A stretch of 64,000 nt of DNA from NCBI GenBank assembly GCA_964631255.1, contig CAZVWS010000004.1:43620-107619 (forward strand), read 5' to 3'. The stretch comes from JBGZFC01 sp964631255 (GTDB taxonomy: Bacteria > Bacteroidota > Bacteroidia > Bacteroidales > Dysgonomonadaceae). The translations under genes were made by a program, and so were the position numbers. The notes beneath the pieces were generated by a model. That model was not told the origin of the DNA. It saw nothing but the letters and a program-made list of their open reading frames with translations, and did no database searches. Positions 1-9,311 of the stretch are shown one piece after another; position 1 is the stretch's first letter, and every line of letters starts with the position of its first letter.

Positions 1-294
1 CTGAATTTTGGCAGCATCGCAAGCCACAAACCGTGTTTCTACAATAGCTTGTTCGTTGAAGGAGAGCGATAGCTTGTAATCTATATTCAGCTTCACAATT
101 GGCGCGGCAAAGCCCTCGTTTTTTATGTCCATGTAACCAATTCCGTAGCGTTTGCCAAAAGCCTCGCGACCATCTTCTATGTATTTCACATATTCGCCGT
201 GCCACACTATTTGCAGCGCATCTATCTCGCTAAAGCGCACTTTTATTTCAATCTTGTCGGTCAAGGCAGCGGTTCTTTTTTGTTTTCTTCTCAT
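1..294 (-). CDS. Acyl-CoA/ACP thioesterase, 4-hydroxybenzoyl-CoA thioesterase-like (partial)
   Basis: This is the N-terminal 98 codons of a hotdog-fold thioesterase; the 3' end lies beyond the left edge. After a basic start (MRRKQK) comes VRFSEIDALQIVWHGEYVKY. It matches the family signature in which an acidic residue and the W-H-G-x-Y segment form the active site, and is followed by a helix with EDGREAF. Members hydrolyse acyl-CoA or acyl-ACP thioesters in the cytoplasm. Its ATG overlaps the stop of the upstream dehydratase by four bases (ATGA), so the two are translationally coupled. Thioesterases of this type belong to aryl-polyene and flexirubin clusters, so release or editing of the acyl chain is the likely role (inference). 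Confidence 0.8.
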   Translation of the reverse strand, partial: MRRKQKRTAALTDKIEIKVRFSEIDALQIVWHGEYVKYIEDGREAFGKRYGIGYMDIKNEGFAAPIVKLNIDYKLSLSFNEQAIVETRFVACDAAKIQ

Positions 295-746
295 TGCTCT
301 CTGTTCAAATAAATTTTTAATTCGCCTTCGGCAACCATTTCCTCGTTTGCTCTTGATTGTACACGTGCCAGCGTAATGTTCCCAACTTCTTGTACAACAG
401 TTACTATTGTTTGCAACTTATCACCTAATTGGGGTAAAAAATATATCGATAATTTGCTCACAGCACCTATAAAACCGATAGGAACAGGCTCTTTTTTCTG
501 CAAGAAAATATATCCGATACGGGCAGCTGCCGACTGCGCAAAGTGCTCAATAATACCTTCTTCGGAAAGTTTTCCTTGGTCACAAAAAATATTTTCGGTA
601 ATTACCGTGAGGGATGAAAACGAGTGTTGGTTGTCCATTCCATAAAACGCATCTACCAAAACCATGGGCGAGCGTTGGGGTATGAGTTGTAAAATATCGT
701 TCCCTTCAAAAAGAGGTGTTTTAAAAAAATGTGCAAAATTTTCCAT
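291..746 (-). CDS. 3-hydroxyacyl-ACP dehydratase, ApeI/FabZ-like hotdog
   Basis: A 151-residue single hotdog protein. IPQRSPMVLVD (about residues 22-32) is typical of the dehydratases of aryl-polyene clusters, and EHFAQSAAARIGY contains the expected helix with its conserved His and Gln. The role would be removal of water from 3-hydroxyacyl-ACP during polyene extension. An in-frame GTG lies at 776, but that start would overlap the methyltransferase stop. The ATG at 746 leaves a 17-base gap, so I prefer it. The gene sits between the methyltransferase and the thioesterase and overlaps the latter by four bases. The family is clear; the exact substrate is inferred from context. Confidence 0.8.
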   Translation of the reverse strand: MENFAHFFKTPLFEGNDILQLIPQRSPMVLVDAFYGMDNQHSFSSLTVITENIFCDQGKLSEEGIIEHFAQSAAARIGYIFLQKKEPVPIGFIGAVSKLSIYFLPQLGDKLQTIVTVVQEVGNITLARVQSRANEEMVAEGELKIYLNREQ

Positions 747-763
747 ATACAGATGTTTTTCAA

Positions 764-1846
764 CTAAATAACACACTCTAATATGGTGTGTCCAAGACCT
801 AAATTATCGTGAATTTTTTCAATTTTCAACCCTGCTTTTTCTATCAATCGTATCATATCGGCAGAATAATACATTTTGCTGTTTCCGTTTGCCAAAGCGG
901 TAAAATAGACACTTGTTTGTGTCAAGTCGAATGCCGATGTTTCGTATTTTTGTCTGTCCCAAAAGGTTTCCATGATGAATAGCCGACAATTTTTTGTCAT
1001 CGACTTCGCGGCGTTGGAGACTATTTTCAAAATCTGTTCTTCGGAAAAACAGTCCAAAAATTGACTCATCCAAATGGCTTCAAACGGTGTGGGGAATTGG
1101 GCTTCGGGATGCAGTACATTGGCAGCATACCCGCTGATGCGGTTGGCAAATTTGGTTTTGCTCACTTGCTCGCGCATGGTAGCTATTTGTTGTGGCAAAT
1201 CCATGATTGTAACATGCACATCGCTGTTAAATTCTACGCACTGCAACGCCCAACGTCCGGTATTGCCACCTACGTCTAACAACGTTTTTGGCGAATGTTG
1301 GAACACAATTTCCAATGCTTGCTTAAACGAATTGTCGGAATAGAAATGGTCGAAACCGAACCAACTGCTCTGTACCTCAGCCGGTAATGACGATAAACCC
1401 TCGTAGATGGTTTCCCAGTTGCCAAAAACTTTTAGCCCTTCGGGCTTATCATTTTTTAATGCTTCCTCTAAGGAGAAAAGTCCCAAATAATTGACATCGT
1501 GGTTAAAATTCATATTTACTTCTATCATGGGATCTGTCAAACAAAACCAACCAATTTTACTTAGCAAAAATCGTCCGTTGTGAAGCAAAATTGTACCTGT
1601 GGTGAGCGACGATTCTAACAAGATTTGTACAGCATAACGCGATAAACCTGTTTTTTGGACGACCTCATCCAACGAGAGACCCTGGTCATTATCTCTGAGA
1701 AGAGAAAAAATACCAAACTTGTGCATAAGCCTAGTAATTTGAAAAACAACGGGGGCAAAGGCTATCAGGTGCGCCATTCGTTGCGCATCGGGAGCCGATA
1801 TGTGGTCTTTTTCGTAAGCTTCCTTCAGAGGAGAATTAAGTTTCAT
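764..1846 (-). CDS. SAM-dependent O-methyltransferase
   Basis: A 360-residue protein with two parts. The N-terminal winged-helix dimerisation region (about residues 20-100) includes GLSRYAVQILLESS. The C-terminal Rossmann methyltransferase domain carries the SAM-binding glycine loop DVGGNTG at residues 191-197 and a later MDLP segment. This is the layout of plant-COMT-like family 2 O-methyltransferases. Flexirubins and several aryl polyenes are methylated on the aromatic ring or its hydroxyl, so transfer of a methyl group to the aryl head is the likely role (inference). It lies 25 bases downstream of the acyltransferase in the same operon. A catalytic His as in plant enzymes was not assigned with certainty. 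Confidence 0.82.
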   Translation of the reverse strand: MKLNSPLKEAYEKDHISAPDAQRMAHLIAFAPVVFQITRLMHKFGIFSLLRDNDQGLSLDEVVQKTGLSRYAVQILLESSLTTGTILLHNGRFLLSKIGWFCLTDPMIEVNMNFNHDVNYLGLFSLEEALKNDKPEGLKVFGNWETIYEGLSSLPAEVQSSWFGFDHFYSDNSFKQALEIVFQHSPKTLLDVGGNTGRWALQCVEFNSDVHVTIMDLPQQIATMREQVSKTKFANRISGYAANVLHPEAQFPTPFEAIWMSQFLDCFSEEQILKIVSNAAKSMTKNCRLFIMETFWDRQKYETSAFDLTQTSVYFTALANGNSKMYYSADMIRLIEKAGLKIEKIHDNLGLGHTILECVI

Positions 1847-1871
1847 CTTGTATATTCAATTTCGTTTGTTT

Positions 1872-2774
1872 TTATTCCCAAAACCGATAATAATTGAACC
1901 ATTGTTCGGGATAGCGTGTCAGTATGCTTTCTAATGCCTTTGTGTATTGTTGCAATAACTGCATTTCGGGTTTCACAGCATTGCCATTGGTAGTCGGTTG
2001 CGCAATATGGAAATGAAATTTGTATTTCATTTTTCTGTTTCGCATTGCAAAATAGAAAATTACGGGAACTTGCAATCGCGATGCCAAAATGAATGGAGCA
2101 ATTGGGAATTGTGCCTTTTTCCCAAAAAAGATGGTTTTGACAACCTGCGAATTTCCTAAAAATCTATCGCCTTGAAAACAGATATATTCTCGTTTGTCTA
2201 ATATCTCTTTTACCCGAAAGATATTGCTCATGCCATCTTTCTCGCTCAATGGCAATATTTGGTAGTTTTTTGCATCGTTTCGTTGATCCAATATTTTTTT
2301 TATTTTCCGGTACTCGGCATCCAACATTGCCACGTGCATTTTTTTTCCATACTCATCAAAAAAAGGTGCTCCTATTTCCCAACTTCCCACGTGTGCACCA
2401 ATCATAATCGCTCCGTTTTGTTGATTCAAAATTTGCAGAAATTGCGGATAAGTGCTGTCAAAATCAAACTGATACTTATCTTTGTTGCCCGATGCAATTG
2501 CCACTTTATCGATGAGCGTTTGCCCAAATCGGTAATAATTTCGGAATAAAAAAAGGGGCGCTTGTAGGCGATTTTTCTTCAAAATATGGCGTGCATACCA
2601 CCACGATGCGGCAGTTGCTTTGGGCGCGAAAGGAATAAAATAAATAACGACAAAAGCCAGAAAAAAATAGGCAAACCGGACGCCTAAAGTGTCAATAAGA
2701 AAAATAAAAAATCGATAACCAAAAGAACCGCCACGGGTCTTACCGCTCCATTTTTTTGAGTTACTGTTGCTCAT
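1872..2774 (-). CDS. LpxL/HtrB-like lysophospholipid acyltransferase
   Basis: A 300-residue acyltransferase related to lipid A late acyltransferases. The N-terminus has a hydrophobic anchor (about residues 22-50). The catalytic H-x4-E motif is GAHVGSWEIG (His128, Glu133), followed by a further conserved block around CFQGDRFLG. Such enzymes in aryl-polyene clusters are thought to transfer the finished acyl chain from ACP to a membrane lipid. Its ATG lies inside the last codons of the ACP gene (14-base overlap), so the two are coupled. No sign of truncation. The family assignment is firm; the acceptor is unknown. Confidence 0.82.
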   Translation of the reverse strand: MSNSNSKKWSGKTRGGSFGYRFFIFLIDTLGVRFAYFFLAFVVIYFIPFAPKATAASWWYARHILKKNRLQAPLFLFRNYYRFGQTLIDKVAIASGNKDKYQFDFDSTYPQFLQILNQQNGAIMIGAHVGSWEIGAPFFDEYGKKMHVAMLDAEYRKIKKILDQRNDAKNYQILPLSEKDGMSNIFRVKEILDKREYICFQGDRFLGNSQVVKTIFFGKKAQFPIAPFILASRLQVPVIFYFAMRNRKMKYKFHFHIAQPTTNGNAVKPEMQLLQQYTKALESILTRYPEQWFNYYRFWE

Positions 2775-3012
2775 TTATTTTGTTTTCGATGAAATCGTAG
2801 AAATTTTGAAAAGTTACTACTTCTTTAAAATCGGTTGCCTTGGGAGTGAAGTTGAAGTTTTGTTCAATCAGAACCACCATATCTACCAAATCCAAGCTGT
2901 CCAAATCCAAAGTTTGCATCAGCGGTGCATCGGGGGTAATGGTTTCTACATCTACCTCAAACTCGTCTGCCAAGCTATTGTTAATGCGCTCAATAAGTGC
3001 TGCTTTATCCAT
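2761..3012 (-). CDS. Acyl carrier protein
   Basis: An 83-residue acidic four-helix carrier protein. The phosphopantetheine attachment site is in DLDSLDLVD, with Ser39 as the modified residue. Length and helix pattern are those of a stand-alone type II ACP. It lies 22 bases downstream of the ketosynthase and overlaps the acyltransferase start, so it is the dedicated carrier of the cluster rather than the general fatty-acid ACP. It would hold the growing chain for the ketosynthase, ketoreductase and dehydratase encoded beside it. Confidence 0.9.
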   Translation of the reverse strand: MDKAALIERINNSLADEFEVDVETITPDAPLMQTLDLDSLDLVDMVVLIEQNFNFTPKATDFKEVVTFQNFYDFIENKINEQQ

Positions 3013-3034
3013 AAGTGAAACGAAAATATATTTT

Positions 3035-4258
3035 TTATTTAGAAAATTTTTTAATTATCAAAGTTGAGTTTGTACCACCAAATCCAAACGAATTGGACAA
3101 AAATGTATCGAAAGATTGGTGGATGGTTTTGGTGGGAATATTGAGTGCCGGAGCATCGTCTTCTGCCTGTTGGAAATTGATGTTGGGTGCAATAAAATTA
3201 TTTTGCATCATCAGCATCGAGTAGATTACTTCGCTGGCACCAGCCATCCACATTTCGTGTCCGGTCAGGGCTTTAGTAGAGGCCACAAACGGCTTGTGAG
3301 TGCCAAAAACAGCATCGATAGCTTTCGCTTCGTTGAGGTCGCCAACGGGCGTGGATGTGGCATGGGCATTCACATATCCAATCGCTTTTGCAGAAATGCC
3401 AGCATCTTTTATTGCCATCTCTAACGACCGTTTTGGTCCATCGATATTGGGCACAGATATATGATTTCCGTTCGATGAAAAACCATATCCAATCACCTCG
3501 CCAAGAATATCGGCTCCACGTTTCACGGCATTTTCGTAACTTTCCAAAATAACGGTTGCGCCGCCGCCGCTGGGGACAAGTCCGTCGCGTTCTTTATCAA
3601 ATGGGCGAGATGCCTTACCGGGCTCATCTTCACGCACCGAAAAAGCTGATAAACCATCGAAACTTCCAACCGAAAACAGATTTACTTCTTGTGCTCCGCC
3701 ACACACAACACAATCTTGAAACCCTTGTTTGATAAGCAAATACGCCAACCCGATGGCATGCGACCCGCTGGCGCAAGCACCCGAAACCGTGAAATTTATC
3801 CCTTTCAATTTAAAAATCACCGACAAATTCATCGATACAGTAGAGTTCATGCTCTGAAAAATGGAGCCCGAGCCTACCAAAGCTGTATTTCTTTTCTGTC
3901 GAATAATATCGCACGCTTCTATCACGGGATGTGCCGAACTATCATTACCATAAATGATTCCTACCTCGTTGTTATCTAAGTAGTTGTTGTCAATTTTTGC
4001 TTGCTCGAAAGCCTCGATGGTTGCCATGTAAGCGTATTTCCCTTGTTCGGCAAGTCCGGCACGTTGGCGTCGGTCTAAGTGAGGTTTCAAATCGGGTATT
4101 TCTAACAATCCGGTCAATGCCGAACGAAAACCATACTCTTTTCGCTGCGGATCTATACCGATGCCCGATTTTCCATCGTGCAATGACTGCAGAACCTCGT
4201 TTTTATTTTTCCCAATACAGGAATAAATTCCCATCCCTGTGATGACTACTCTATTCAT
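3035..4258 (-). CDS. 3-oxoacyl-ACP synthase II-like ketosynthase
   Basis: A FabF-type condensing enzyme of about 407 residues. The full triad is present: Cys162 in SGACASGSHA, His299 in NAHATSTPVGD and His334 in ALTGHEMW, with the conserved Lys329. It is therefore an active ketosynthase rather than a chain-length factor, which would lack the Cys. The ATG at 4258 gives the canonical start MNRVVITGMG. A longer in-frame start at 4330 would add 24 unrelated residues and run into the neighbouring gene. Role: decarboxylative condensation of malonyl-ACP with the aryl or polyene acyl chain. A second ketosynthase or chain-length factor, usual in such clusters, may lie beyond the left edge. Confidence 0.88.
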   Translation of the reverse strand: MNRVVITGMGIYSCIGKNKNEVLQSLHDGKSGIGIDPQRKEYGFRSALTGLLEIPDLKPHLDRRQRAGLAEQGKYAYMATIEAFEQAKIDNNYLDNNEVGIIYGNDSSAHPVIEACDIIRQKRNTALVGSGSIFQSMNSTVSMNLSVIFKLKGINFTVSGACASGSHAIGLAYLLIKQGFQDCVVCGGAQEVNLFSVGSFDGLSAFSVREDEPGKASRPFDKERDGLVPSGGGATVILESYENAVKRGADILGEVIGYGFSSNGNHISVPNIDGPKRSLEMAIKDAGISAKAIGYVNAHATSTPVGDLNEAKAIDAVFGTHKPFVASTKALTGHEMWMAGASEVIYSMLMMQNNFIAPNINFQQAEDDAPALNIPTKTIHQSFDTFLSNSFGFGGTNSTLIIKKFSK

Positions 4259-4310
4259 ATTGTTGCAATTGATGCGGGATATTTTTACTCTTTGGATTGC
4301 TCGTGCCTTT

Positions 4311-5042
4311 TTACGTGTAAATTCCTCCATTTATCGAGATTACTTCGCCGGTAATGTATCCGGCTTCTTTGGACACCAAAAAAGAAGTCAGAGCCGCCAC
4401 CTCTTCCGCTGTGCCAAATCTGCCACAAGGTATCAATTTCTTGAGTTCTTTTTCATCCAAATCTTGGGTCATATCCGATTGGATAAAACCCGGTGCAACT
4501 GCATTCACGGTTACTCCCTTCTTGGCAACTTCTTGTGCCAAAGCTTTTGTAGCAGCAATAACACCTGCTTTTGCCGCCGAATAATTGGTTTGTCCCGGCA
4601 TTCCTTTTATTCCCGACAAAGATACAATATTTACTATTCGTCCGAAACGATTCACAAGCATATTTTTCAGCAACGGTCTCGTTACATTATAAAACCCATT
4701 CAAACTGGTGTTTATCACATTATTCCATTCTACTGACTCCATCCAAATCATTAGATTATCTTTGCGAATGCCGGCATTGTTTACCAATACTTCGATATAT
4801 TCCGTTGCATTTTGTCGCATCCACTCGTTGATAACTTGAGCGGTTTGTTGGTTGTCGGTAACATCAAATTGCAACAATTCGCCATCAGAACCGACGCTGC
4901 GAACGGCTTCCAAAGCTTTTTCTGCTTCATCGGTACGGTGGTTGTAATTGATTAAAATATAGTATCCTTGTTGAGCCAATCGTACGCAAATGGCTCTGCC
5001 AATTCCGCGACTACCACCCGTTACGAGCGCGTATTTTTTCAT
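4311..5042 (-). CDS. 3-oxoacyl-ACP reductase, FabG-like SDR
   Basis: A 243-residue classical short-chain dehydrogenase. The cofactor loop TGGSRGIG is at residues 8-15, NNAG near 88-91, and the catalytic Ser141, Tyr154 and Lys158 (YSAAK) are all present. The Arg next to the glycine loop suggests NADPH. It would reduce the 3-ketoacyl-ACP made by the neighbouring ketosynthase. The start overlaps the stop of the ammonia-lyase gene by four bases (ATGA), which ties the aromatic-starter and chain-building genes into one transcript. Confidence 0.88.
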   Translation of the reverse strand: MKKYALVTGGSRGIGRAICVRLAQQGYYILINYNHRTDEAEKALEAVRSVGSDGELLQFDVTDNQQTAQVINEWMRQNATEYIEVLVNNAGIRKDNLMIWMESVEWNNVINTSLNGFYNVTRPLLKNMLVNRFGRIVNIVSLSGIKGMPGQTNYSAAKAGVIAATKALAQEVAKKGVTVNAVAPGFIQSDMTQDLDEKELKKLIPCGRFGTAEEVAALTSFLVSKEAGYITGEVISINGGIYT

Positions 5043-6583
5043 AAGGAAATCTGTTTTGTTTTCAGAAAATCGACCATTTTGCTGATATCGTTGTATTTTG
5101 GTTTATCGTTTACAAATAACGGGAAAATTTCGCGAATTTCGTTATATAGTTTTTGGCTTTTTGTAGATAGTTTTTTATCCACTTGAAGACAATCAATTGC
5201 TTGTGCAATAGCCATATAATGAATTGCCATGACCTGGAACCCGTTTTCTATCACGGTTTTGGCGAGCAGCGCAGAATTGGTACCCATGCTCACGATGTCT
5301 TGGTTGTCGTTGTTGTTTGGAATGCTGTGCAGATACATCGGATACGAAAGTGTTTGATTTTCGGCAGTGGTGGATGTTGCTGTGAATTGCACCGCTTGCA
5401 TTCCGTAGTCCAATCCCAATTTTCCCAAATTTACAAATGGTGGCAATATCTCATTCACTTTATCGTGCATCAAATAGTTTAACTGCCGCTCCATAAGCAT
5501 TATAAGTTTTGTTATAGCGATTTTTAGTTTATCCATTTCAAATGAAACGTAATCGCCATGAAAATTTCCCCCGTGGTATATATTCTTCGATTGAGAATCA
5601 ACTATCGGGTTATCGCTAACCGAGTTGAGCTCATCTATGAGCACTTTTTCGGCATTTGCAATTTCATCCCAAATGGATCCGATTATTTGCGGAACGCAAC
5701 GCAAAGAGTAATAGGGCTGCACTTTGTGCTTGAAATGTTGTGCTTGTGTACCGTTGTAGAGTTCGTTTTCTCGTTTGCGCAGCAATTGGCTGTCGCTGAG
5801 CCATTGGCGCATGAAGTGGGCTGTTTTTTGTTGCCCTGCGTGCTGTTTTGCTTCGTTTAGTTGAGTGGCTAAAAAATCATCGTAAGAAGATGCAATTTCA
5901 TTCATCATTGCCGATGCTGCTAGAGCGGCATGCAACAATTTTTTCACATAAATCAGATTGACCAAACCAATACCCGTCATCACAGAAGTGCCGTTAGTAA
6001 GTGCCAAACCATCTCTTATTTTTAGTTGAATAGGCACCATCCCAAGCTCCCGCAAAACATCTGCTGTGGCACGACGTTGGTTCTGATAAAAAACTTCGCC
6101 TTCGCCAATGAGCGTGAGCGCGATGTGTGCCAACTGAACCAAATCGCCACTTGCTCCCACGCTACCGTGCGATGGCACAAATGGAGTAATATCTCGATTG
6201 ATAAAGTCGGCAATGTGTTGAATTAATTCCGGATTGACACCCGACAAGCCTTGCTTGAATGTGCATAAACGGGCAAAAAGTGCTGCTTTCACATAGATAA
6301 CTTCCAAAGGCAAGCCGGCCCCTGCCGAGTGGCTTCGGATGATATTGTATTGCAATTGAGTTACTTCATCGTCCTTTATGCGAAACTGTGCCATGGGGCC
6401 AAATCCCGTATTGACGCCGTAAATAACTTTATCGGCAGAAAAAGTTTTCAAAAAACGGTAGCTTTCGGCAACAATTTCTTTCACTTCTTGACTAATAACT
6501 ACTTGCGTTTTGTCAAAAAGCAATTGTTCCACGTCGCGTAATTCTACTTTGTTTTTTGTTATAGTTGTAGTATTCAAACACAT
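5039..6583 (-). CDS. Aromatic amino acid ammonia-lyase, probably tyrosine ammonia-lyase
   Basis: A 514-residue member of the HAL/PAL/TAL family. The Ala-Ser-Gly triplet that cyclises to the MIO electrophile is at residues 144-146 (VGASGDLVQL). YGVNTGFGPMAQ, LQYNIIRSHSAG and SIPNNNDNQD also fit. As I recall it, the substrate-pocket region closely resembles the tyrosine ammonia-lyase of the Flavobacterium johnsoniae flexirubin cluster, so Tyr to 4-coumarate is likelier than His to urocanate. In-frame ATGs at 6604 and further upstream exist, but the promoter at 6607-6637 places the transcript start near 6601. That leaves 6583 as the first usable ATG. It is the first gene of the pigment operon and supplies the aryl starter (inference). 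Confidence 0.85.
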   Translation of the reverse strand: MCLNTTTITKNKVELRDVEQLLFDKTQVVISQEVKEIVAESYRFLKTFSADKVIYGVNTGFGPMAQFRIKDDEVTQLQYNIIRSHSAGAGLPLEVIYVKAALFARLCTFKQGLSGVNPELIQHIADFINRDITPFVPSHGSVGASGDLVQLAHIALTLIGEGEVFYQNQRRATADVLRELGMVPIQLKIRDGLALTNGTSVMTGIGLVNLIYVKKLLHAALAASAMMNEIASSYDDFLATQLNEAKQHAGQQKTAHFMRQWLSDSQLLRKRENELYNGTQAQHFKHKVQPYYSLRCVPQIIGSIWDEIANAEKVLIDELNSVSDNPIVDSQSKNIYHGGNFHGDYVSFEMDKLKIAITKLIMLMERQLNYLMHDKVNEILPPFVNLGKLGLDYGMQAVQFTATSTTAENQTLSYPMYLHSIPNNNDNQDIVSMGTNSALLAKTVIENGFQVMAIHYMAIAQAIDCLQVDKKLSTKSQKLYNEIREIFPLFVNDKPKYNDISKMVDFLKTKQISL

Positions 6584-6606
6584 ACGTTTTTGTAAATATT
6601 GCATCA

Positions 6607-6637
6607 CAAAAGTAATCATTTTTTCTCTGTTAGCAAA
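6607..6637 (-). promoter_or_regulatory. Bacteroidota-type promoter of the pigment operon
   Basis: On the minus strand, TTTG (6634-6637), exactly 19 bases, then TACTTTTG (6607-6614). This is the Bacteroidota -33/-7 consensus TTTG-N19-TAnnTTTG. The predicted start of transcription, near 6601, fixes the ammonia-lyase start at 6583. Confidence 0.75.
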
Positions 6638-6702
6638 TAGTTTTAAAAATTGAAAAAGCAGAAAAAACGGTGGTTGTAATTCCAATTTTTCATAAATCTA
6701 AT

Positions 6703-6710
6703 TAACTTTG
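6703..6710 (+). promoter_or_regulatory. -7 box of the DUF5686 gene
   Basis: TAACTTTG fits TAnnTTTG. No TTTG lies 19 bases upstream. The predicted transcript start falls at or just before the ATG at 6717, so this mRNA may have little or no leader, or translation starts further in. Confidence 0.45.
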
Positions 6711-6716
6711 CAAATT

Positions 6717-9302
6717 ATGATTCTATGTTCTAATTTTTTGTTATTGAACACGATAAAAAAACAGACGAAACGTGCAATAAAATCTTTGCTACCCTTGTTT
6801 TTTATGATTTTGCCGATGCATGGCTTGTCGGCACAAACGGAGAGATACATACAAGGCGTGGTAAAAGACAGTGTGAATGGCGAACCAGTGTCTTTTGCAT
6901 CGTTGCAGTTTGAGGATACCAATCACGGAACGGCAACAGATTTAGACGGCTATTTTAGTTTGATTTCGGTGCCGAATAACAAAAAAATCCGTGTTTCGTC
7001 TATGGGCTACGAAACCAAAACAATAGATGTATCAATCATAGAAAACAGCAACCGGCTTATCATTCATCTTTTGCCTTCGGCAATTGATTTGCAAGAAGTT
7101 GTGATAAAACCGAGCAAACAAAAGTATTCTCGACACAACAATCCCGCGGTGGAATTGATGCGAAAAGTGATAGAAAAAAAAGAACAAAACCGAATGAAAA
7201 ACGCACCCAATTTGCAGTACGAACAATATGAAAAACTGACACTTTATTGGGATAATTTCAGATTAGAAAACAAGTTGTTGAAAAATAAATTTGGCTTCAT
7301 ACAAAATCATTTAGATACCTCAATTTTTACCGGCAAACAAGTGTTAACACTCTCTATGCGTGAAACTTTGAGCCAAATAACAGAAGGCTCGAAGAGCAAT
7401 TTGATAGCAAAACGTACCGTGGGCGCGGAAGAGACGTTTAATGATGGCTCGATGGATATTTTTTTGGCGCAAGTATTTCGAGAAATCGATATATATGACG
7501 ATAATTTAGAAGTCTTACTCAACAAATTTGTAAGTCCAACCTCTTCTTCTTTAAGTTCTGTATATTATAAATTTTATATACAAGACACTGTATTTGTGGA
7601 TAATATGCGATGCGCAAACGTAGCATTTTTCCCTTTTAATGCCGAGAGTTACAGCTTTAACGGCAATCTGTACATTGCCATTGACCACCACTATGCCATC
7701 AAACGCGCCGACTTGCAAATTCCCGGAAATCTGAATATCAATTTTCTCGAAAATTTGCGTATAGTACAGCATTACAATTTGTTAGACAGTAGTTTTTGGG
7801 TGAAAGAGAAAGAGGATATGTATGCCAATTTTAAAATGACCGATTTTCTGACCAAAGTATATGCTCACCAAGTGCGTTCTTATCGGGATTTTGACCTACA
7901 AAAAGAGCCCCATTTTGCATCGGATATAGCAATGACAAACGTGGAAAAATCGGATGATTTTTGGGAAAATAATCGCCATCTGATACTAAAAAAAGCCGAA
8001 TCCGATTTGCCAAAATTGATGACCGAACTCCAGAACGTGGCTTGGTACAGACGTTTTGAGAAATTTCTGGAAATCGTGATTACCGGATATATAAAAACTG
8101 CCAACGAACGCCAAACAAAGAGTAAAATAGACTTGGGTCCAATCTATTCCGTTTACGGAAAAAATCCCATCGAAGGGCATCGCTTGCGTTTTGGTTTGAT
8201 GACTACGGCTCATTTGCATCCGCAAATTTTCTTTTCGGGATATGCCGCCTACGGATTTTTAGACAAAAAATGGAAATATTCGGCAACCGCTACTTACTCA
8301 TTTTTGAAAAAAGATAATTACAGAAATGAATTTCCCCGAAACGACATATCTTTCTCTGCCGAACATGATTTGTACTCACTTGGTATGCAGATGAATGACG
8401 CCATAAAAGACAATCTTTTCGTGGCTCTTGGCACGCAAGGAATTGCCAACAGAAGCTACCAAAATCGTTATAAATTGAGCTATACGGTTGACCACCATTC
8501 GGGATTTGGTATTTCGGCATGGTTGCGGCACACCAAAGATACTCCCGCCGGCGCGTTGGAGTATTGGCAAGAAACGGAGGCTGATGTTTGGGATAAAATT
8601 CCGCATTTTTCGCTTTCGCACATCGGATTGAATATCTCCTATTCGCCCGGAATGACAGATTTTGGAAAAAACAGAGATGGACAAAATGCCAAAATAAATT
8701 TCATAAACGACAATATTCGGTTCAATATTTGGCACGAATATGCTATAAAAGGTTTCGGTGAAGGCAATTACAGCTACCATCAAACACAAATTGCCGTAAC
8801 GGATAGATTTTGGTTGTCTTCCTTCGGACACATCGATTTCCATTTTTCCGGAGGAAAAGTGTGGAACAAAGTACCTTTTCCCATGCTTGCAAGTCCACGA
8901 GTAAATCCGTCAATCTTCATAGAAAAAAATCATTTTCACATGATGCAACCATTTGAATTTGTGGCAGATGAATATCTTGCATTGCACACCAATTATTACC
9001 TGAAAGGATGGTTGTTGAACCGCATCCCCGTCTTACGAAAACTGCAATTGCGTGAAGTCATTTCGTTTAGCGGATATTTTGGTAATTTGACAGATAAAAA
9101 TAATCCCGAAACAACGTTGGGCTTGTTCCGTTTTCCCGAATCGGCAAACGCCATGAAAGGTGAACTTTACTGCGAAGGCAGCATTGGCATTGAAAATATT
9201 TTTAAAGTTTTTCGGATAGATTATTTCAGAAGATTTACGCACCTCGATTATCCCGAAGCCAAACGCAACGGTGTTAGAATAGGTTTTAGATTCGCGTTTT
9301 AA
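6717..9302 (+). CDS. DUF5686 family outer-membrane protein with carboxypeptidase-like regulatory domain
   Basis: A large secreted protein of about 861 residues. The N-terminal signal peptide ends near GLSAQ. A CarboxypepD_reg-like beta-sandwich follows (about residues 40-120, with GVVKDSVNGEPVSFASL and DLDGYFSL), then a long beta-rich region ending in Phe, as in outer-membrane barrels. This architecture belongs to the DUF5686 family of Bacteroidota, whose function is unknown. The start is uncertain: ATG 6717 nearly coincides with the predicted transcript start, while an in-frame TTG about 24 bases later would give a more compact signal peptide (MNTIKKQTKRAIKSL). The gene is divergent from the pigment operon and monocistronic. 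Confidence 0.8.
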   Translation: MILCSNFLLLNTIKKQTKRAIKSLLPLFFMILPMHGLSAQTERYIQGVVKDSVNGEPVSFASLQFEDTNHGTATDLDGYFSLISVPNNKKIRVSSMGYETKTIDVSIIENSNRLIIHLLPSAIDLQEVVIKPSKQKYSRHNNPAVELMRKVIEKKEQNRMKNAPNLQYEQYEKLTLYWDNFRLENKLLKNKFGFIQNHLDTSIFTGKQVLTLSMRETLSQITEGSKSNLIAKRTVGAEETFNDGSMDIFLAQVFREIDIYDDNLEVLLNKFVSPTSSSLSSVYYKFYIQDTVFVDNMRCANVAFFPFNAESYSFNGNLYIAIDHHYAIKRADLQIPGNLNINFLENLRIVQHYNLLDSSFWVKEKEDMYANFKMTDFLTKVYAHQVRSYRDFDLQKEPHFASDIAMTNVEKSDDFWENNRHLILKKAESDLPKLMTELQNVAWYRRFEKFLEIVITGYIKTANERQTKSKIDLGPIYSVYGKNPIEGHRLRFGLMTTAHLHPQIFFSGYAAYGFLDKKWKYSATATYSFLKKDNYRNEFPRNDISFSAEHDLYSLGMQMNDAIKDNLFVALGTQGIANRSYQNRYKLSYTVDHHSGFGISAWLRHTKDTPAGALEYWQETEADVWDKIPHFSLSHIGLNISYSPGMTDFGKNRDGQNAKINFINDNIRFNIWHEYAIKGFGEGNYSYHQTQIAVTDRFWLSSFGHIDFHFSGGKVWNKVPFPMLASPRVNPSIFIEKNHFHMMQPFEFVADEYLALHTNYYLKGWLLNRIPVLRKLQLREVISFSGYFGNLTDKNNPETTLGLFRFPESANAMKGELYCEGSIGIENIFKVFRIDYFRRFTHLDYPEAKRNGVRIGFRFAF

Positions 9303-9311
9303 ACGAAAAAA

